64,000 bases of DNA from contig CAMCUD010000001.1 of the NCBI GenBank assembly GCA_945878865.1, forward strand, positions 62,001 to 126,000, written 5' to 3'. A program made the position numbers and the translations under genes. The stretch is from Bifidobacterium breve. GTDB taxonomy: Bacteria; Actinomycetota; Thermoleophilia; Solirubrobacterales; Solirubrobacteraceae. Positions within the stretch are counted from its first letter, which is position 1. The number at the start of each line of letters is the position of its first letter. Shown in pieces: positions 52,893 through 61,083 of this stretch. The notes beneath the pieces were generated by a model that saw only the letters and a program-made list of their open reading frames with translations, searched no databases and was not told where the DNA came from.

Positions 52893-55682
52893 TCAGACGG
52901 CCGGCTGCAACGCGCTGCCGAGCTCGCGGCGGGAGCGCACGCCCAGCTTGCGGTACGCGTTCGTGAGATGGACCTCGACGGTCTTTGGCGTGACGAACAG
53001 CGCCTGCGCGATCTCCCGATTGGCCTGCCCCGCCGCCGCGAGATCCACGACGCGCCGCTCGCTCGGCGTCAGCGACTCCACGCCGGACATCGCCTCGGAG
53101 CGCGGGCGCGCGCCGGCGGCCTGCAGCTCGGTGCGGATCTCCTTGGCGACGGCGCCCGCGTCACACGCCGCCGCGAGCTCCAGCGCCCGGCGCAGCGGTT
53201 CGCGGGCGTCCGCGACGCGGCGCGCCCGGCGCAGCGCCCCACCGAGCGCCGCAAGCGCCCGGGCGCGCTCCAGCCGCGCCGAGGAGCCCTCCAGCACGGC
53301 GACGGCCTCCTCGAGCCGCGGCAGTCCCTCCTCGCGCTCGAGCTGCCCGAGGATCCGCAGCGCCGCGCCGACGGTTCCCGGAGCGCCCCAGGCGCGGGCG
53401 ACCTCGAGCCAGGCCGTCGCCACCTCGATCGCCTCATCCGTCCGCCCCAGGCGATCCAGCGCCTGTGCGCGGACGGCCGGCCAGGGCCAGCCGATCGGAG
53501 CGGGCATGTACAGCGCCCGGCGCTCGCCCTCCAGGCACGCCTCGACGGCGGCCTCGGCGTCGCCCTGCGCGAGCGCGAGCTCGGCCCGCGCGTGGAGAAA
53601 CGCGAAGACCGGCGTCGAGGCGTCGGGCGGAAGACGCAGCGCCCGCATGCGGCGGTCGGCCTCGTCGAGCTCGCCCTGGGCGACAAGCACGGTCGCCAGC
53701 CACGCCGTCGCGATGAGCTGAACGGTCTCGCTGTAGCCCCACCGCGCGACCTGCTCGATGCCGATCTCGAGCTCCTCCCGCGCCTGGGCGAGGTCGCCAC
53801 GGCGCAGCAGCGCGTGCCCGTACCAGTTGTGCATCGACGCGCTCTCCATGAGCGACCCCGAACGGAACGCGTCGGCCCGCGCGGCGTCCCAGATCTCCAG
53901 CACCTCGTCGCGCTCGGCGCAGTGCAGCGGGTAGAACGCGGCCGCCGCGATGAGCGGGTCGTCGGCGTGGCGCAAGCGGCCGAGCGCCCGGAGCGCGAGC
54001 GCGCACACCTCGTCGGCCGGGCCGCCGCTGTAGGACCACTGCATCGCCGTGATCGCCGCCAGCAGCGCCTCGCCGAGCGTCGCGCACGGCAGATCGCGGT
54101 GGCGCGACAGGCGCGTCAGGACCTCCGGGTCGCCGACCCCGAAGTGCACGCACGTGGCCTCGAGCGCGAGCAGCCCGAGGCGGGCGTCGCCGTCGTCGGG
54201 CGGAAGCTCCTCGAGCGCCGCCTGGCAGACCGCCAGCCCGTCCTTCGGGTGACCGGTGAAGACGAGCGTGCGCGAGAGCGCCTGCGCGGTCTGCGCCCGC
54301 GCCTCGGCGTTGGCGGGCGGGGTCGCGTCGAGCACCTGGCGCAGCAGCCCGGCCGCGCCGTCCGCGGTCACCTGCGCCTCGGTGAAGGCGAGTTCGCGCA
54401 GCAGCTCCGCGCGCTGCTCGGGCGCCGGCGGCTCGTCGAGCGCGCGTCGGAGGTACGCCACCGCGCCGTCGGGCGCCCCGCGGGCGATCGCGTCGCGCCC
54501 GGCCTGGATCGCCGCCGCGGCTGCCCACGGCGCGCCTGCGGGCGGCGTGAGCAGGAGCTGGTTGGCCACCTGCTCGGGCGCGGCGCCCAGCTCCGCGAGC
54601 AGCTCGGCGGCCCGCGCATGCAGCCGTTCGCGTTCTGCGGGGGTGATGTCCTGGTAGATCGCGTCGCGGATGAGGGGATGGACGAAGACGAACGGGCTCT
54701 CCGGCGCGAGGAGCTCGGCTCGCACGAGCGCCTCGGTCGCCGCGACGACGCCGTCCTCGTCGAGCCCGCCGAGCGCGCCGACCGCCCGGGGCGTGGCGGC
54801 GTCGCCGAGCACCGCGACCGCGCGCGCCGCGTCGGCGGCCGCTCGGTCGAGCCGCGCGAGCCGCAGCAGGACCGTTCGGGCCACCGCCCGCGGTGCGACC
54901 TGCGCCACCGCAGCCGCCTGCTCGGCGTCCGGGCGCACCCCGTCGGTGGCGAGCGCCCCGAGCAGCTGCCGGAGCAGCAGCGGGTTGCCGCCCGTCGCCT
55001 CGTGGCAGGCGCCGACGAACGCCGGGGCGGCCTCGGCGCCGAGGCGCTCGGCGATCAGCCCCGCGACCCCCTCGACACTCAAGGGCCGCGGGCGGACCGC
55101 CTGCGCGTCCGGGTCCTGGACGAGTTCGCCGAGAAGCACCGGATCGATGCCCGGCTCAGCGCTGCGCAGCGTCGCGGCGACGAGCACGGGCGCGCCCTCG
55201 AGCCGGCGCACCAGGTACGCGAGGAAGCGCAGCGACGGGCGATCCACCCAGTGCAGGTCATCGACGGCCAGCACCAGCGGCTGCTCCTCGGCGAGGTTCA
55301 GCGCCAGCCAATACAGCCCATGCAGCACCGCGAACGACGCGCCACCCGACTGCGTCTCGCCCGTCGGCCCGCCGAGCACGTCGCGCGCCGGCGCCGCCGC
55401 CCCGGCGAACACCCGGCCGGCGAGCTCGTCATCCGCCAGGACGCCCTCGAACAGCTGGCGCACCACCCCGAACGGGAACGCGCCCTCCAGCTCGCCGCCG
55501 CGTGCGGTCAGCACCTTCATCCGCCGGCCCGCGCGCTCGCGCACCTCGGCGAGCACCCGGCTCTTGCCGATGCCGGCCGGCCCTTCGACCAGGAGGAACC
55601 GCCCCTCGCCGGCCGCGGCGTCGGCCAGCGCCGTCTCGACGACCGCGAGCTCGGCGTCGCGCTCCACCAGGCCGCCGGTCAT
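52893..55682 (-). CDS. LAL-type LuxR regulator (tandem paralogue 2)
   Basis: GPAGIGKSRVLAEVRERAG; LVLAVDDLHWVD; LTPSERRVVDLAAAGQANREIAQALFVTPKTVEVHLTNAYRKLGVRSRREL; start at MTGGLVERDAEL. Confidence 0.93.
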   Translation of the reverse strand: MTGGLVERDAELAVVETALADAAAGEGRFLLVEGPAGIGKSRVLAEVRERAGRRMKVLTARGGELEGAFPFGVVRQLFEGVLADDELAGRVFAGAAAPARDVLGGPTGETQSGGASFAVLHGLYWLALNLAEEQPLVLAVDDLHWVDRPSLRFLAYLVRRLEGAPVLVAATLRSAEPGIDPVLLGELVQDPDAQAVRPRPLSVEGVAGLIAERLGAEAAPAFVGACHEATGGNPLLLRQLLGALATDGVRPDAEQAAAVAQVAPRAVARTVLLRLARLDRAAADAARAVAVLGDAATPRAVGALGGLDEDGVVAATEALVRAELLAPESPFVFVHPLIRDAIYQDITPAERERLHARAAELLAELGAAPEQVANQLLLTPPAGAPWAAAAAIQAGRDAIARGAPDGAVAYLRRALDEPPAPEQRAELLRELAFTEAQVTADGAAGLLRQVLDATPPANAEARAQTAQALSRTLVFTGHPKDGLAVCQAALEELPPDDGDARLGLLALEATCVHFGVGDPEVLTRLSRHRDLPCATLGEALLAAITAMQWSYSGGPADEVCALALRALGRLRHADDPLIAAAAFYPLHCAERDEVLEIWDAARADAFRSGSLMESASMHNWYGHALLRRGDLAQAREELEIGIEQVARWGYSETVQLIATAWLATVLVAQGELDEADRRMRALRLPPDASTPVFAFLHARAELALAQGDAEAAVEACLEGERRALYMPAPIGWPWPAVRAQALDRLGRTDEAIEVATAWLEVARAWGAPGTVGAALRILGQLEREEGLPRLEEAVAVLEGSSARLERARALAALGGALRRARRVADAREPLRRALELAAACDAGAVAKEIRTELQAAGARPRSEAMSGVESLTPSERRVVDLAAAGQANREIAQALFVTPKTVEVHLTNAYRKLGVRSRRELGSALQPAV

Positions 55683-58504
55683 GCGCCCGCGAGCACCCCG
55701 CCCAGGTCGCGCCGGGAACGCACGCCCAGCTTGCGGTACGCGTTCGTCAGGTGGACCTCGACGGTCTTCGGCGTGACGAACAGCGCCTGCGCGATCTCCC
55801 GATTGGCCTGCCCCGCCGCCGCGAGATCCACCACCCGCCGCTCGCTCGGCGTCAGCGACTCGACCCCCGACAGCGCCTCGGAGCGCGGCCGCGCGCCCGA
55901 GGCGTGCAGCTCCGTCCGGACCGTCTCCACCAGCGCGGTCGCCCCGCACGTCGACGCGAGTTCGAGCGCCCGCCGCAGCGGCTCTCGCGCCTCGCTGGGC
56001 TGGCGCAGGCGCCGCAGCGCCGCACCGTATGCGGCCAGTGCCTTGGCCTCCTCGAGCTTCGCGCCCTCGTAGCCGCGCAGCATCTCCGTGGCCTCGCGCA
56101 GCCGCTCGAGGCCGGCCTCGCCCTCGAGCTCGCCGAGCACGCGCAGCGCCGGCCCCGTGAGCATCGGGGCGCCCCAGATCCGGGCGACCTCGAGCTCCTT
56201 GTGCGCCGCGGCCAGCGCCTCGTCGGCGCGGCCGAGACGGTGCAGCGCCTGGGCCTCGAGGCCGAACCACATGTGGTCGACCGGGTAGCGGACCCACGAC
56301 CGGGCGTGCAGCTGCTCGGCCCAGGCCAGCGCGCGCTCGGGGTCCCCGGCCGCGAGCTCGAGCGCCATGCTCGCGCGCAGCCAGAAGAACACGCTCGTGC
56401 CGTTCAGGCCGGGGTCGGAGACCGCCTCCAGCCGCGACCGCGCGGCGTCGAGCTCGCCGCGCTCGACGTGGATCGACGCGATGTGGGCCGCCGGGTAGAT
56501 GAGCGCCGCGTCGCTGAACCCCCAGCGCGAGAGGCTCTCGAAGGAGTCCAGGAGCATCGCCTGCGCCTCCTCCAGCTCTCCGCGGCGGTAGAGCGTGTAG
56601 CCGTACCAGAGGTGGATCGTGGCGTAGACCATGAGCGACCCGGAGCGATGTGCCTCAGCCCGGAACCGATCCCAGACGACGAGCACGTCGTCGCGGCCGG
56701 CGGCGACGAGCGTGTTCATCGCAGCGACGGAGATCAGTGCCGGGTCAAAGGCCACCATCTGGCCGTCAAGCAGGGAATCCAGACAGACCGGTGCGCACTG
56801 CTCGGCGGACCCGCCGTCGTAGGACCACGCGTACCCGGCCATCGACTGCAGGAGCCGGGTGCCCACCCCAGCCCCGGGGATCACGCGCCGGTAGGGCGCC
56901 AGCGCGTCGAGCGACGCCGGGTCGCCCGCGCCGAAGAAGACCGTCATCGGCAGCAGGGCCTCGAGCGAGCGGCGGACCTCCTCGTGCTCGTCGCCGAGGT
57001 CCGCGATCGCGGCGCGGACGACCTGGGCGCACCCTTCCGGGTCACCCGTGAACACCGTCGCGCGCGCGAGCACCTGCGTGATCTCCGCGCGGCGGAGCGG
57101 ATCCTCGACGAAGGTCAGCGCCTCGGTGAGGTGCTCGACCGTGCCCGGCCCGTTCGCCCCCGCCTCGGCCATGCCGAGCTCGAGGAGCACGCCGGGGCGC
57201 TCGTCGGGCGCCGGCGGCTCCTCCAGCGCGCGCGCCAGGTACGCCACGGCGCTGTCGGGCGCACCGCGGGTCAGCGCCGCGTTGGCCGCCTGCCGGCACG
57301 CCCCCACGACCCATGCCTCACCGCGCGGCGGGCAGAGCAGGAGCTGCGCGGCCGCCTGCTCGGGTGGGGCGCCGCGCTCGGCCAGCAGCTGCGCAGCCCG
57401 GGCGTGCAGCAAGTCGCGCTCACCCGGGGGCAGGTCCTGGTAGACCGCGTCACGCAGCAGCGGATGGACGAAGCCCAGCGGCGGCTCGGGGCGCAGCAGC
57501 TCCGAGCGGACGAGCTCACCCGTCGCGGCCGCCGCCTGCTCCTCGTCGAGGCCGGCGAGCGCCGCGACGGCGGGCAGCCCCGCGCTCTCGCCCAGCACGG
57601 CGACGGCCCGCGCCACGGCGAACGCGTCCTGCGACCCGCGCGCCAGGCGCGAGAGCACCGTCCGTGAGACCGCGCGCGGCGCGATCTCCCGGACCGTGGC
57701 GACGTGATCGTCGGTCGGCGAGACGGCGTCGGCCGCCAGCGCCTGCAGCAGCTGGCGCAGCAGCAGCGGGTTGCCGCCGGTCGCCTGGCGGCAGGCATCG
57801 AGGAACGCCGACCCCCCTTCTTGGCCGAGTGCCTCGGCGACGAGGCCGCCCACGGCGTCCCGGGTCAGCGGGCGCGGGCGCAGCGACACGGTCATCGGGT
57901 CCTGCGCGATCTCCGCCAGGAGCCCCGGGTCGAGCCCGGGCTCGGCCGTACGCAGCGTCGCGGCGACGAGCACCGGCACGCCCTCGAGGCGCCGGACGAG
58001 GTAGGCGATGAAGCGCAGCGACGGCCGGTCGACCCAGTGCAGGTCGTCGATGGCGAGCACGAGCGGTCGCTCTTCGGCGAGGTTGAGCGCGAGCCAGTAC
58101 AGGCCGTGGAGCACCGAGAACGACGTGTTGCCCTGCGTCATCCCGCCCAACTCCGGCGCGCCGAGCACCGACCGCGCCGAGGCGGCCGCGCCGCGGAACG
58201 CGTGCTCGGCCCGGTCGGGGTCGGCGAGGACGCCCTCGAAGAGCTGCCGGACGATGCCGAACGGGAACGAGCCCTCCAGCTCGCCCGCCCGGGCGGCGAG
58301 CACGGTCGCGGGGCGATCGGCCCGACGGCGCACCTCCGCCAGCAGGCGGCTCTTGCCGATGCCGGCCGGCCCCTCGATGAGCAGCAGCCGCCCCTCCCCG
58401 TCCTGGGTCCCGTCGAGGACGCGCTGGACGACGTCGAGCTCGTCGTCACGCTCCAGAAGGCCGTCGATCACGGGCGAATCGTACGGTGTGCTCAGGGCTT
58501 CCAT
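55679..58504 (-). CDS. LAL-type LuxR regulator (tandem paralogue 3)
   Basis: GPAGIGKSRLLAEVRRRA; LVLAIDDLHWVD; same HTH; 4-bp overlap with paralogue 2; start may instead be GTG near 58471. Confidence 0.92.
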   Translation of the reverse strand: MEALSTPYDSPVIDGLLERDDELDVVQRVLDGTQDGEGRLLLIEGPAGIGKSRLLAEVRRRADRPATVLAARAGELEGSFPFGIVRQLFEGVLADPDRAEHAFRGAAASARSVLGAPELGGMTQGNTSFSVLHGLYWLALNLAEERPLVLAIDDLHWVDRPSLRFIAYLVRRLEGVPVLVAATLRTAEPGLDPGLLAEIAQDPMTVSLRPRPLTRDAVGGLVAEALGQEGGSAFLDACRQATGGNPLLLRQLLQALAADAVSPTDDHVATVREIAPRAVSRTVLSRLARGSQDAFAVARAVAVLGESAGLPAVAALAGLDEEQAAAATGELVRSELLRPEPPLGFVHPLLRDAVYQDLPPGERDLLHARAAQLLAERGAPPEQAAAQLLLCPPRGEAWVVGACRQAANAALTRGAPDSAVAYLARALEEPPAPDERPGVLLELGMAEAGANGPGTVEHLTEALTFVEDPLRRAEITQVLARATVFTGDPEGCAQVVRAAIADLGDEHEEVRRSLEALLPMTVFFGAGDPASLDALAPYRRVIPGAGVGTRLLQSMAGYAWSYDGGSAEQCAPVCLDSLLDGQMVAFDPALISVAAMNTLVAAGRDDVLVVWDRFRAEAHRSGSLMVYATIHLWYGYTLYRRGELEEAQAMLLDSFESLSRWGFSDAALIYPAAHIASIHVERGELDAARSRLEAVSDPGLNGTSVFFWLRASMALELAAGDPERALAWAEQLHARSWVRYPVDHMWFGLEAQALHRLGRADEALAAAHKELEVARIWGAPMLTGPALRVLGELEGEAGLERLREATEMLRGYEGAKLEEAKALAAYGAALRRLRQPSEAREPLRRALELASTCGATALVETVRTELHASGARPRSEALSGVESLTPSERRVVDLAAAGQANREIAQALFVTPKTVEVHLTNAYRKLGVRSRRDLGGVLAGA

Positions 58505-58917
58505 CGCACCGGGCCCGGCCCGGCGTCTGCGACGCGGTCGCCGGGGTTGGCGATCGCGCACCGGTCGAGCGAGAGGCACCCGCAGCCGATGCAGTCGTCC
58601 AGGCTGTCGCGCAGGCGCTCCATCTCGGCGATCCGCTCGTCGATCCGCGCCCGCCACGTCGTCGTGAGCGCCGACCAGTCCCGCCGTGTCGGGGTGCGGT
58701 TGGCGGGCAGCCGCGCGAGCTCCCCGCCGATCTCGGCGAGCGTCAGACCGACGTGCTGGGCGAACGTGATGAACGCGATGCGGCGCAGCACGGATCGGTG
58801 GTAGCGGCGATGCCCCGACGTGCCTGCGCGCTCGGAGGCGATGAGCCCCCGCTCCTCGTAGAACCGCAGGGCCGAAGTTGCAACGCCGGCCCGGGCAGCG
58901 ACCTGGCCGATCGTCAT
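58492..58917 (-). CDS. soxR: Redox-sensitive MerR-family regulator SoxR
   Basis: MTIGQVAARAGVATSALRFYEERGLIASERAGTSGHRRYHRSVLRRIAFI; CIGCGCLSLDRC = CX2CXCX5C 2Fe-2S motif. ORF-track start at 58941 appears too early. Confidence 0.93.
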   Translation of the reverse strand: MTIGQVAARAGVATSALRFYEERGLIASERAGTSGHRRYHRSVLRRIAFITFAQHVGLTLAEIGGELARLPANRTPTRRDWSALTTTWRARIDERIAEMERLRDSLDDCIGCGCLSLDRCAIANPGDRVADAGPGPVRWKP

Positions 58918-58930
58918 CAGCTCGCCCTTG

Positions 58931-58950
58931 ACTTCAACCATGCTTGAAGT
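58931..58950. promoter_or_regulatory. Candidate SoxR operator
   Basis: ACTTCAA-CCATGC-TTGAAGT, perfect 7-bp arms, in the soxR/DUF5519 divergent promoter. Confidence 0.6.
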
Positions 58951-58965
58951 TGTACACCCTCAGGC

Positions 58966-59658
58966 ATGACGCAGACAGCGACGCAGCAGCTCACCGCCGA
59001 GGTCCTCACGTGGCCCGGCACCTCCGTCCGCTTCGGCAGCCGCGGCGAGTACGGGTTCTGGGCGGGAAACCGCGAGCTCGGGCACCTCCACGGCGACCGG
59101 GTCGCCCACTTCGCATTCGCCGACCGCCGGCTTGGCCAGGAGCTCCGCGACAGCGGCCAGGTCGGCCCCCACCCCGTCAACCGGCACTCACCCAAGCTCG
59201 CCGCGCGCGACATCGCCGGCCCGGCCGACGTCGAGGCGGTCCGCGAGCTCCTGCGGCTGAACTACGACCGCCATACCGAGGACCCCGAGGCCGAGGTGCG
59301 CGCGCTGGTCGCCGCCCTCGACGAGGCGCAGTTCGACGCCGACGCCTTCGCGGCGCTCCTGCGTGACGACGCGGTGATCGTGAACATCGCGGGCGTCCGG
59401 GTCGAGGGCCGGGAGGCGATCCGATCGGCGGTGGGCGCCGCGCTCGGCACCGCGCTGCGCGACGTGCGCACGCGCGCGGAGATCATCGGCGTCGCCTTCC
59501 CCGCCGACGGCGTGGCCGTCGTCAGCGCGATCAAGCACGTCGAGCACGGCGGCGCCGCACTGCCCGCGCGCGGCACCTACTCGATCGTGACGATCCGCGA
59601 GCCGGAGGGCTGGCGCGTCGCACTGCTGCACACGACGCCGGCGGGGCTCAACTCGTGA
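58966..59658 (+). CDS. Putative DUF5519 (luciferase-domain)-SnoaL/SgcJ-like fusion protein
   Basis: WPGTSVRFGSRGEYGFWAGNRELGHLHGDRVAHFAF, then NYDRHTEDPEAEV...FAALLRDDAVIVNIAGVRVEGREAIRSAV...GTYSIVTIREPEGWRVALLHTTP. Confidence 0.72.
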   Translation: MTQTATQQLTAEVLTWPGTSVRFGSRGEYGFWAGNRELGHLHGDRVAHFAFADRRLGQELRDSGQVGPHPVNRHSPKLAARDIAGPADVEAVRELLRLNYDRHTEDPEAEVRALVAALDEAQFDADAFAALLRDDAVIVNIAGVRVEGREAIRSAVGAALGTALRDVRTRAEIIGVAFPADGVAVVSAIKHVEHGGAALPARGTYSIVTIREPEGWRVALLHTTPAGLNS

Positions 59659-61030
59659 GCTCGGCCGCCAGCTCGCGGAACACACCGACGTAGGCGTCGA
59701 TTGCCTCGTCGGTGTGCGTCACCGAGAGCGTCCACTCCTCCTCGCGGCCCGGCGTCATAAAGATGCCGCGGTTGACGTTGTAGACCCAGGTGAGATCGGT
59801 GAGCTCGACGTCCTGGTTCTCCTTGAACGTCGGGTAGTCGATGACCGGGACGGTCGAGAACGTCACGCACCCCTTCGAGCCGATGCCGACCGTGTAGCCC
59901 GGCAGCCCGAACTCCTCGATGACCGCGTCGCACCCGGCGAGGATGCGGTCGTTGAGGTGCGTCAGGTGCGCGTAGGCGTCGGGCGTGAGGACCTCCAGGA
60001 GGTTCGCGCGGCACGCCGCCATGACGAGCGGGTTCCCGTTGTACGTGCCCACCTGGTAGACGCCGCCGCTCTCGACCACCGCGGCGACCTCCTCGGTCAT
60101 GCCGATGGCGCCGGTCGGAAAGCCGCCGCCCAGCGCCTTGGCGAGGGTGGCGATGTCGGGCGTCACGCCGAAGCGATCAGTCGCGCCGCCCGGCGCGATC
60201 GTCAGGCCGGTTTTGACCTCGTCGAAGATGAGGACGACGCCGTGGCGCTCGGTGATCTCGCGGACGGCCTCGAGGTAGCCGGGCTGCGGCAGGACCACGC
60301 CCAGGTTCATCATCGCCGCCTCCATGATCACGCAGGCGGGCTTGCGGCCTTCCTTGTCGAGCGCGACGATCCGCTTCTCCATCGACTCGGCGTCGTTGAA
60401 GTGCACGGCGAAGACCTCGTCGACCGTGGACTGCGGGATCCCGCCGCCGTAGGGCAGCGAGTTCGGCGCCTCGCGCGGGCCGATCGCGTCGTACTCGACG
60501 CCGATCGACACCATCACCGTGTCGTGGTGGCCGTGGTAGGAGCCGAAGATCTTCAGGACGGTCGTGCGGCCGGTCAGGGCGCGGGCGATCCGGATCGCGT
60601 CCATCGTCGACTCGCTGCCGGAGTTCGTGTACCGCCACTTCGGCAGGCCCCAGCGGTTCGCGAGTTCCTCGCCGACGACGATCGCGTCCTCCGTCGGGGC
60701 GGCGAAATGCGTGCCGAAGCGGTAGCGGCCCTCCACTGCGCCGCCGATCGCCGGGTGCGCATGCCCCTGAACCATCGAGCCGAAGCCGTTGTGGAAGTCC
60801 CACATCTCGTTGCCGTCGACGTCCCAGACCTTCGGGCCGTCGCCGCGCTCGAGGTACAGCGGCCACGGGTCGCGCAGCTGGTAGGACGACGCGACGCCCC
60901 CGGCGAGGGAGTGACGCGCGCGGTCATACATCTGGTGTGAGGCCTGGGTGCGCTCGTTCAGCCGGGCGGTCTCCCGCTCGGTCAGCTCGGCGATGCGCTC
61001 ACGTGAAAGCGGGGTGACGGAAGCCGGCAT
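59648..61030 (-). CDS. Class III aminotransferase (glutamate-1-semialdehyde aminomutase-like)
   Basis: YTNSGSESTMDAIRIARALTGRTTVLKIFGSYHGHHD...LIFDEVKTGLTIAPGG...IATLAKALGGGFPTGAIGM (PLP Lys). Confidence 0.9.
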   Translation of the reverse strand: MPASVTPLSRERIAELTERETARLNERTQASHQMYDRARHSLAGGVASSYQLRDPWPLYLERGDGPKVWDVDGNEMWDFHNGFGSMVQGHAHPAIGGAVEGRYRFGTHFAAPTEDAIVVGEELANRWGLPKWRYTNSGSESTMDAIRIARALTGRTTVLKIFGSYHGHHDTVMVSIGVEYDAIGPREAPNSLPYGGGIPQSTVDEVFAVHFNDAESMEKRIVALDKEGRKPACVIMEAAMMNLGVVLPQPGYLEAVREITERHGVVLIFDEVKTGLTIAPGGATDRFGVTPDIATLAKALGGGFPTGAIGMTEEVAAVVESGGVYQVGTYNGNPLVMAACRANLLEVLTPDAYAHLTHLNDRILAGCDAVIEEFGLPGYTVGIGSKGCVTFSTVPVIDYPTFKENQDVELTDLTWVYNVNRGIFMTPGREEEWTLSVTHTDEAIDAYVGVFRELAAELTS

Positions 61031-61083
61031 ACCGTGAGGATTGCACGCCCCTCCTGGCGCACGAGGCACTTAACTGTCGACGC

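Noticed and set aside
51903-56072. 1389-aa plus-strand ORF (and 50141..52966, 54893..57667 plus) opposite the LAL genes
   Set aside because: High-GC shadow ORFs antisense to three clear ATPase-LuxR genes; translations are low-complexity Arg/Ala/Ser-rich with no motif.
55683-56297. N-terminal extension of the 52893..56297 minus ORF
   Set aside because: Out-of-frame read through the 3' end of the upstream LAL gene; the conserved N-terminus starts at 55682.
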